NCBI GenBank assembly: GCA_031258265.1
Contig: JAIRNB010000255.1
Coordinates: forward strand, 1 to 8,590
Source of the DNA: Treponema sp.
Lineage (GTDB): Bacteria > Spirochaetota > Spirochaetia > Treponematales > Breznakiellaceae
Reading direction: 5' to 3'
DNA: 8,590 nt
Positions within the stretch are counted from its first letter, which is position 1. The number at the start of each line of letters is the position of its first letter. Made by a program: the position numbers and the translations under genes. This document shows positions 5,153-8,590 of this stretch, piece after piece. Under the pieces are notes generated by a model. The model searched no databases, had not been told where the DNA came from, and saw only the letters and a program-made list of their open reading frames with translations.

Positions 5153-7453
5153 ATGGATAAGAAAAGCGGCGGCCGGGCTTCCGGGTCCGGGAGGGAAATC
5201 CCCGGCGGGGATATTCCGTCCTACCTGGAAATCCTGAATGATGAACAGCGGGAAGCGGTGTTCCACTGGGGGCGGCCCCTCTTGATCCTCGCCGGGGCGG
5301 GATCGGGGAAAACCAGGGTGATCACCACCAAGATCGCCTACCTTATCAGGGAACGGGGTTTAGATCCCCGGTCCATACTGGCGGTAACCTTTACCAACAA
5401 GGCCGCCCGGGAGATGGCGGGCCGGGCCCGGCTTATCGACGAGCGGGCGGGGGACGCGATGATGCGGACCTTCCACTCTTTTGGGGCCTGGTTTCTGCGC
5501 CGCAACGGGGCCCTGGCCGGTCTGGACAGTTCCTTTGTGATCTACGATGAGGACGATTCCGTGTCCCTGCTCTCCACGATTGTGGAGGATACCAACAAAG
5601 CGGAACTGCGGCGGATAGCCGCCGGCATTGCCCGGGCCAAGGATTACTTCTTTTCCCCTGGCAGCGCCGGCCTGGACCTTATTGACCACCATCCCAGATT
5701 CAGGAAGATCTACGCCCAATACGAGGAACGCCTGGGGGCCATTGGCAATGTGGATTTTGGGGATCTGATAAAGAAGACCGTGGAGGTACTGCGGGATAAC
5801 GGGGCTGTGGCCGGGCGGCTGCAGGACCGTTTCCGGGTGATTCTGGTAGACGAATACCAGGACGCCAATATCGCCCAGTTTGAACTGCTCAAGGAACTGG
5901 CGGGGCCCGCCGCGTATATCTGTGTGGTGGGGGATGACGATCAGTCGATCTACCGTTTCCGGGGCGCGGAGGTCCGGAACATCCTGGAGTTCCCGGAACG
6001 TTTCCAGGGGGCCGATATTATCCGGCTGCCCCGGAACTACCGTTCCACCACGGCAATTTTGCGGGCCGCCGCCTCGGTGGTGGCCCGGAACCGTTCCCGA
6101 CTGGGCAAGGAACTGGTGGCCCACAGGGAGGGGGGTAAAAAGCCGGTTCTCAGCTTCCTCCCCGATCAGGATGAGGAGGCCTCCTTCTGCGCCTCCCTTA
6201 TCGAAGCCTCCAGGGCGGGAACAGCGCCGGCCCGCTGGTCCGATTGGGCGATACTCTACCGGACCAACGCCCAATCCCTCAGCTTTGAGACCGAATTTCT
6301 CCACCGGGCTATTCCCTACCGGGTGGTGGGGTCCCTTAAATTCTACGAGCGGGAGGAGATCAAGGACGCCCTGGCGCTGCTTTCCTTCCTGGTGAACCCC
6401 CGGGACGAGATTGCCTTCCGCCGGGTGGTAAATAAGCCCGCCCGGGGGTTGGGGAAGGCCACGGTGGATCGTATCGTGGAGGAGGCCCTGAATTCCAGGG
6501 AAGACAATGAAGACGGCGCGGATCGCTGTAATCTGGAAGCCGCCGCCCGGAGGCTCCTGCCGGAGATGGCCCCCAAGGCCCGTAAGGGCATGGGGGAATT
6601 CCTTTCCCTCATGGAAGAGGGCAGGGCCCTGCTTGCCGGAACCAGGGGGCCTAAAAAGCCGGAGAAACCGGAGACCGGAGATTCCAGGGAAGACCTGCGG
6701 GGGGCCGAAGGGCTTTCCGTGCTGGTGGTAACACTGGTTAAGGATTCCGGCCTGGCGGATTACCACCGTTTCCATGACGAGATTGAGGCGGTCCAGCGGC
6801 TCAACAACCTCCAGGAACTGGCCAATGCTGCCAGCGAATATTCGGCCGCCATGGACGGGCTCCTGCAGTTCCTGGAAAACATCGAGCTGGACCGTTCCCT
6901 GGAGGATAGTTCAGAGAACAAGAACGGGGAGAATCAGGTAACGCTGATCACCTTTCACAACACCAAGGGCCTGGAATTCCGGCGGGTCGTTATGACCGGC
7001 CTGGAACAGGGAATCTTTCCCCGGGACGATAAAGAAGGGGAAGACCTGGAAGAAGAACGGCGGCTCTTTTATGTAGGCGCCACCAGGGCCATAGACGAGC
7101 TTTACCTTACATCCTGCGCCTGGCGCCGCCTGTACGGCCGCGGCCAAAGTACGGAACCAAGCCTGTTTCTCCGGGAGATAGACCCCTCCGTCCTGCGGAT
7201 CATCGGGGACCCCCCCTTCGGCTTCAAACGTTCTTCCGGCGGGGGGACCCGAAGCGGCAGGGACACGGCGGAAGGCGGCTGGCGGCGGGGAGACCGGGTC
7301 TACCATGACGATTACGGTTACGGCGGGGTTGTCGCCGTCAGGGAAAGTGAGGAAGGGCCTGTGGTGGAACTGCTCTTTGAAAGCGGCAAAACCCTGCGTT
7401 TTTTAAGTTCTTTCCAGGGCCGGTCCCTGGTAAAAATCGGAAAGGACTACTGA
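5153..7453 (+). CDS. uvrD: UvrD/PcrA-type superfamily 1 DNA helicase
   Basis: This is an ATP-driven 3'-5' DNA helicase used in nucleotide excision repair, mismatch repair or clearing of proteins from DNA. All superfamily-1A motifs are visible: Walker A AGAGSGKT (47-54), Ia AVTFTNKAAREM (77-88), Ib TFHSF (106-110), II VDEYQD (232-237), III GDDDQSIYRFRGA (260-272), IV RLPRNYRST (291-299), V around TFHNTKGLEF (600-609) and VI RRLFYVGATRA (636-646). The 766 residues span the usual 1A-1B-2A-2B layout. A charged linker (about 690-711) leads to a C-terminal GDRVYHDDYGYGGVVAVR segment (713-730). It matches the Tudor-like domain by which PcrA and UvrD contact RNA polymerase, favouring PcrA/UvrD over Rep. 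Motif V reads FHNTKG where many relatives have LHSAKG, a mild variant. The start follows the previous stop by 2 bases with a poor ribosome-binding site. Its stop overlaps the next start (TGATG). Confidence 0.95.
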   Translation: MDKKSGGRASGSGREIPGGDIPSYLEILNDEQREAVFHWGRPLLILAGAGSGKTRVITTKIAYLIRERGLDPRSILAVTFTNKAAREMAGRARLIDERAGDAMMRTFHSFGAWFLRRNGALAGLDSSFVIYDEDDSVSLLSTIVEDTNKAELRRIAAGIARAKDYFFSPGSAGLDLIDHHPRFRKIYAQYEERLGAIGNVDFGDLIKKTVEVLRDNGAVAGRLQDRFRVILVDEYQDANIAQFELLKELAGPAAYICVVGDDDQSIYRFRGAEVRNILEFPERFQGADIIRLPRNYRSTTAILRAAASVVARNRSRLGKELVAHREGGKKPVLSFLPDQDEEASFCASLIEASRAGTAPARWSDWAILYRTNAQSLSFETEFLHRAIPYRVVGSLKFYEREEIKDALALLSFLVNPRDEIAFRRVVNKPARGLGKATVDRIVEEALNSREDNEDGADRCNLEAAARRLLPEMAPKARKGMGEFLSLMEEGRALLAGTRGPKKPEKPETGDSREDLRGAEGLSVLVVTLVKDSGLADYHRFHDEIEAVQRLNNLQELANAASEYSAAMDGLLQFLENIELDRSLEDSSENKNGENQVTLITFHNTKGLEFRRVVMTGLEQGIFPRDDKEGEDLEEERRLFYVGATRAIDELYLTSCAWRRLYGRGQSTEPSLFLREIDPSVLRIIGDPPFGFKRSSGGGTRSGRDTAEGGWRRGDRVYHDDYGYGGVVAVRESEEGPVVELLFESGKTLRFLSSFQGRSLVKIGKDY

Positions 7454-8337
7454 TGATTCCCCTGCCGGTGGTACTGCGGGCCCGGGATTTCAGACTCTAC
7501 ACCCAGGGGGGCGGCCGGCTGGTGGACCTCTGGCAGGCGGGGGGGCGGGCCGTCCTGGGGCATAGCCCTGCACGGGTTTTCCGGGACTTCAAAAACTACG
7601 GCAGCCGGGGCCTTTTTGCCCCCTTCCCCCACCCCCAGGAACAGCGTCTTGCCAGGGCCCTTTCCCGGCTCCTCCCCGGCCGGGTCTTCCGGTTTTATGC
7701 GGACCGGCTTTCCCTGCGTTCCGCCCTGGAAGCCGCGGGTTTCCCCTGGCAGCCCTTTCCCGATCCCGCCCTCCCCGGCGGGTCCCTTCCCCCCGGTATT
7801 CCGGCCCTCTGGCGGCCCTTTCTGGAAACGGAGGGCAACCCTTCGGGGCCCTGTCCCGTACTGGTCCCCGTCCTCCCCTGGCCCCTGGCACCCTGGGTCC
7901 TGGCCCCGGAAGCCGCCCTGGGGGACCGTTTTCCCCCCTCCGATCCCCTTCCCCCGGCCCTCCTGGCCGCCGCGGCTCGTTCCGTTTACGACCTTATCGC
8001 CGCGGGAAAGCGGGGGGGCCGCCCGGTTTACCCTAAGATCAACCGGGCGCTCTACGGAGCTTCCGCCGGGGGGCCTTCCTGGCATCGCCGGGGCATTTAC
8101 TTAGGCTGCGCCGCTCTCCAAGCCTGGGCAGGCTCTCCCCAGGTCCGGGGGGAGGATTTTTCCCCGGAACTTCCCCCCTCCGCCCCGCCGGCCCCCTGGG
8201 AGGAACTTTACCGGCGTTTCCTGGACGGGGGTTTCCTGATTCCCCCCGGCCCCGGCGAACCCCTCATCCTTCCGGGGTCCCTTTCCCCCGGTGAAGAAGC
8301 TAAACTGGCGGCCCTCCTTGGCAAATTTGGCGGCTGA
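7453..8337 (+). CDS. Degenerate class III aminotransferase-like protein
   Basis: The 294-residue product resembles the two ends of the class III (glutamate-1-semialdehyde aminomutase type) aminotransferase fold. N-terminal residues 8-39 (LRARDFRLY, then GGRLVDLWQAGGRAVLGHSP) match the family's opening strand and loop. The C-terminal residues 250-292 (ELYRRFLDGGFLIPP to LSPGEEAKLAALLGKF) match its closing segment. The centre is shortened and Pro/Gly-rich. Where active enzymes have a phosphate-binding SGTEA-like motif this protein reads FYADRLSLRSALEAAG (81-96), and I see no convincing Schiff-base lysine (K195 in YPKINRALYG is the nearest candidate, out of the usual context). Family length is about 430. 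It is therefore probably not a normal PLP enzyme. The ATG overlaps the uvrD stop (TGATG), so the two are translationally coupled. The reading frame stays intact for 294 codons, which speaks for a retained function. The homology call is by eye and uncertain. Confidence 0.6.
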   Translation: MIPLPVVLRARDFRLYTQGGGRLVDLWQAGGRAVLGHSPARVFRDFKNYGSRGLFAPFPHPQEQRLARALSRLLPGRVFRFYADRLSLRSALEAAGFPWQPFPDPALPGGSLPPGIPALWRPFLETEGNPSGPCPVLVPVLPWPLAPWVLAPEAALGDRFPPSDPLPPALLAAAARSVYDLIAAGKRGGRPVYPKINRALYGASAGGPSWHRRGIYLGCAALQAWAGSPQVRGEDFSPELPPSAPPAPWEELYRRFLDGGFLIPPGPGEPLILPGSLSPGEEAKLAALLGKFGG

Positions 8338-8351
8338 TACCTTTTTGCTCC

Positions 8352-8381
8352 TTGCATTTCGGTTTCTCCCCCTGCGATACT
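8352..8381 (+). promoter_or_regulatory. Possible extended -10 promoter
   Basis: GATACT at 8376-8381 matches the -10 consensus at four of six positions and is preceded by TGC (8373-8375), the extended -10 element. TTGCAT at 8352-8357 is a weak -35 (three of six), 18 bases upstream. The region is more AT-rich than its surroundings and lies in the only long gap after the operon. Transcription would start near 8388, leaving a leader of about 75 bases. Confidence 0.4.
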
Positions 8382-8420
8382 AATAATATGGACAGCGCCG
8401 GGATACTGCTTGTCCGGCTT

Positions 8421-8462
8421 CCCTGAATACGGAGGAACTCCCTGAATAACTATGGAGAAACT
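8421..8462 (+). repeat. Imperfect tandem duplication of a leader with Shine-Dalgarno
   Basis: 8421-8439 reads CCCTGAATAC then GGAGGAACT. 8440-8462 reads CCCTGAATAAC, TAT, then GGAGAAACT. The two copies share their beginning and end and differ by a short insertion and one base. Each copy carries a Shine-Dalgarno-like GGAG. The second one serves the ATG at 8463; the first has no start codon at a normal distance. Confidence 0.65.
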
Positions 8463-8590
8463 ATGAAAGCGATTGTCCTTGGTTTGATCTTCCTTGCCGC
8501 CGCCGTTCTGGCGGTAATCCCCGCCGGTCTTGGCTGGTGGACCGATGTCCTGGTATTTCTCCGGGGCGCCCTGCCGGTCCTGGCGATCCT
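8463..8590 (+). CDS. Small hydrophobic membrane protein, cut by the window edge
   Basis: From the ATG at 8463 the frame is open to the window end (42 codons visible). The start is supported by GGAG five bases upstream. The visible part is almost wholly hydrophobic: a first membrane helix at about residues 4-24 (LGLIFLAAAVLAVIPAGLG), a short polar turn (WWTD, 25-28), and a second helix beginning near 29 (VLVFLRGALPVLAIL) with one Arg inside. The look is that of a small integral inner-membrane protein with at least two helices. I cannot assign a family or function. It probably has its own promoter in the preceding gap. Confidence 0.65.
   Translation, partial: MKAIVLGLIFLAAAVLAVIPAGLGWWTDVLVFLRGALPVLAI

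Larger units (their letters stand above)
8338..8462 (+). other. Intergenic region with leader of the small membrane protein gene
   Basis: These 125 bases separate the helicase operon from the last gene. They hold a possible promoter (8352-8381), a duplicated leader segment (8421-8462) and the ribosome-binding site GGAG at 8454-8457, five bases before the ATG at 8463. I found no clear Rho-independent terminator after the aminotransferase-like gene. The CTTTTT at 8341-8346 has no good stem in front of it. Confidence 0.6.

Noticed and set aside
5360..6775. Long minus-strand open frame opposite the helicase gene
   Set aside because: The + strand carries every helicase motif in order. The antisense frame is open because of GC-biased codon positions and has no recognisable domain.
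7447..8085. Minus-strand open frame opposite the aminotransferase-like gene
   Set aside because: Gly-rich low-complexity product. The + frame has family-like ends and a coupled start with uvrD.
8320..8350. Possible terminator before CTTTTT after the aminotransferase-like gene
   Set aside because: The nearby CAAATTTG palindrome has no loop and no GC-rich stem, so it does not form a terminator hairpin.

Overview
The window is one strand-consistent block: seven complete genes and one truncated gene, all on the + strand. The gene content (a LolA-like carrier, a RodZ-like cytoskeletal adaptor, RimO, an outer-membrane-like protein, a lipoprotein phosphoesterase and a UvrD/PcrA helicase) and the protein style suggest a spirochete, probably a Treponema-like member of Spirochaetota. 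This is inferred from recognition of the proteins, not from a database search. The DNA is GC-rich and unusually full of runs of G and C, with GGG heavily used for glycine and CCC for proline.

Region by region: 1-214 holds no gene I can name. It contains a long two-tier hairpin (49-111), two competing smaller hairpins (154-188) and an AT-rich patch just before the first start codon. Genes then follow with very small gaps: lolA-like (215-910), rodZ-like (929-1993), rimO (2001-3560), a secreted probable beta-barrel protein (3571-4305), a lipoprotein metallophosphoesterase (4299-5150), uvrD/pcrA (5153-7453) and a degenerate class III aminotransferase-like protein (7453-8337). Gaps run from 18 bases down to 2, and two junctions overlap (ATGGTAA at 4299-4305, TGATG at 7451-7455), so this looks like one co-transcribed and largely translationally coupled operon. 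A 125-base gap (8338-8462) with a possible promoter and a duplicated leader follows, and then a small membrane protein that runs off the right edge.

Functionally, the first half serves the cell envelope and shape (LolA: lipoprotein transport to the outer membrane; RodZ: MreB anchoring; a barrel-like protein; a lipoprotein enzyme). It is interleaved with ribosome modification (RimO) and DNA repair (UvrD/PcrA). The mixed content looks like a housekeeping cluster, not a defence or mobile island.

The most unusual points are a roughly 80-residue low-complexity expansion inside RimO between its two iron-sulfur domains, built from very GC-rich DNA followed by an in-frame tandem repeat; a perfect 9-bp AT-rich hairpin that covers the ribosome-binding site and start codon of the barrel-like gene; a shrunken aminotransferase fold that appears to lack its catalytic parts; and a lolA gene with no Shine-Dalgarno sequence but a promoter-like pair placed so that the message could be nearly leaderless. 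I saw no CRISPR array, transposase, rRNA or tRNA.
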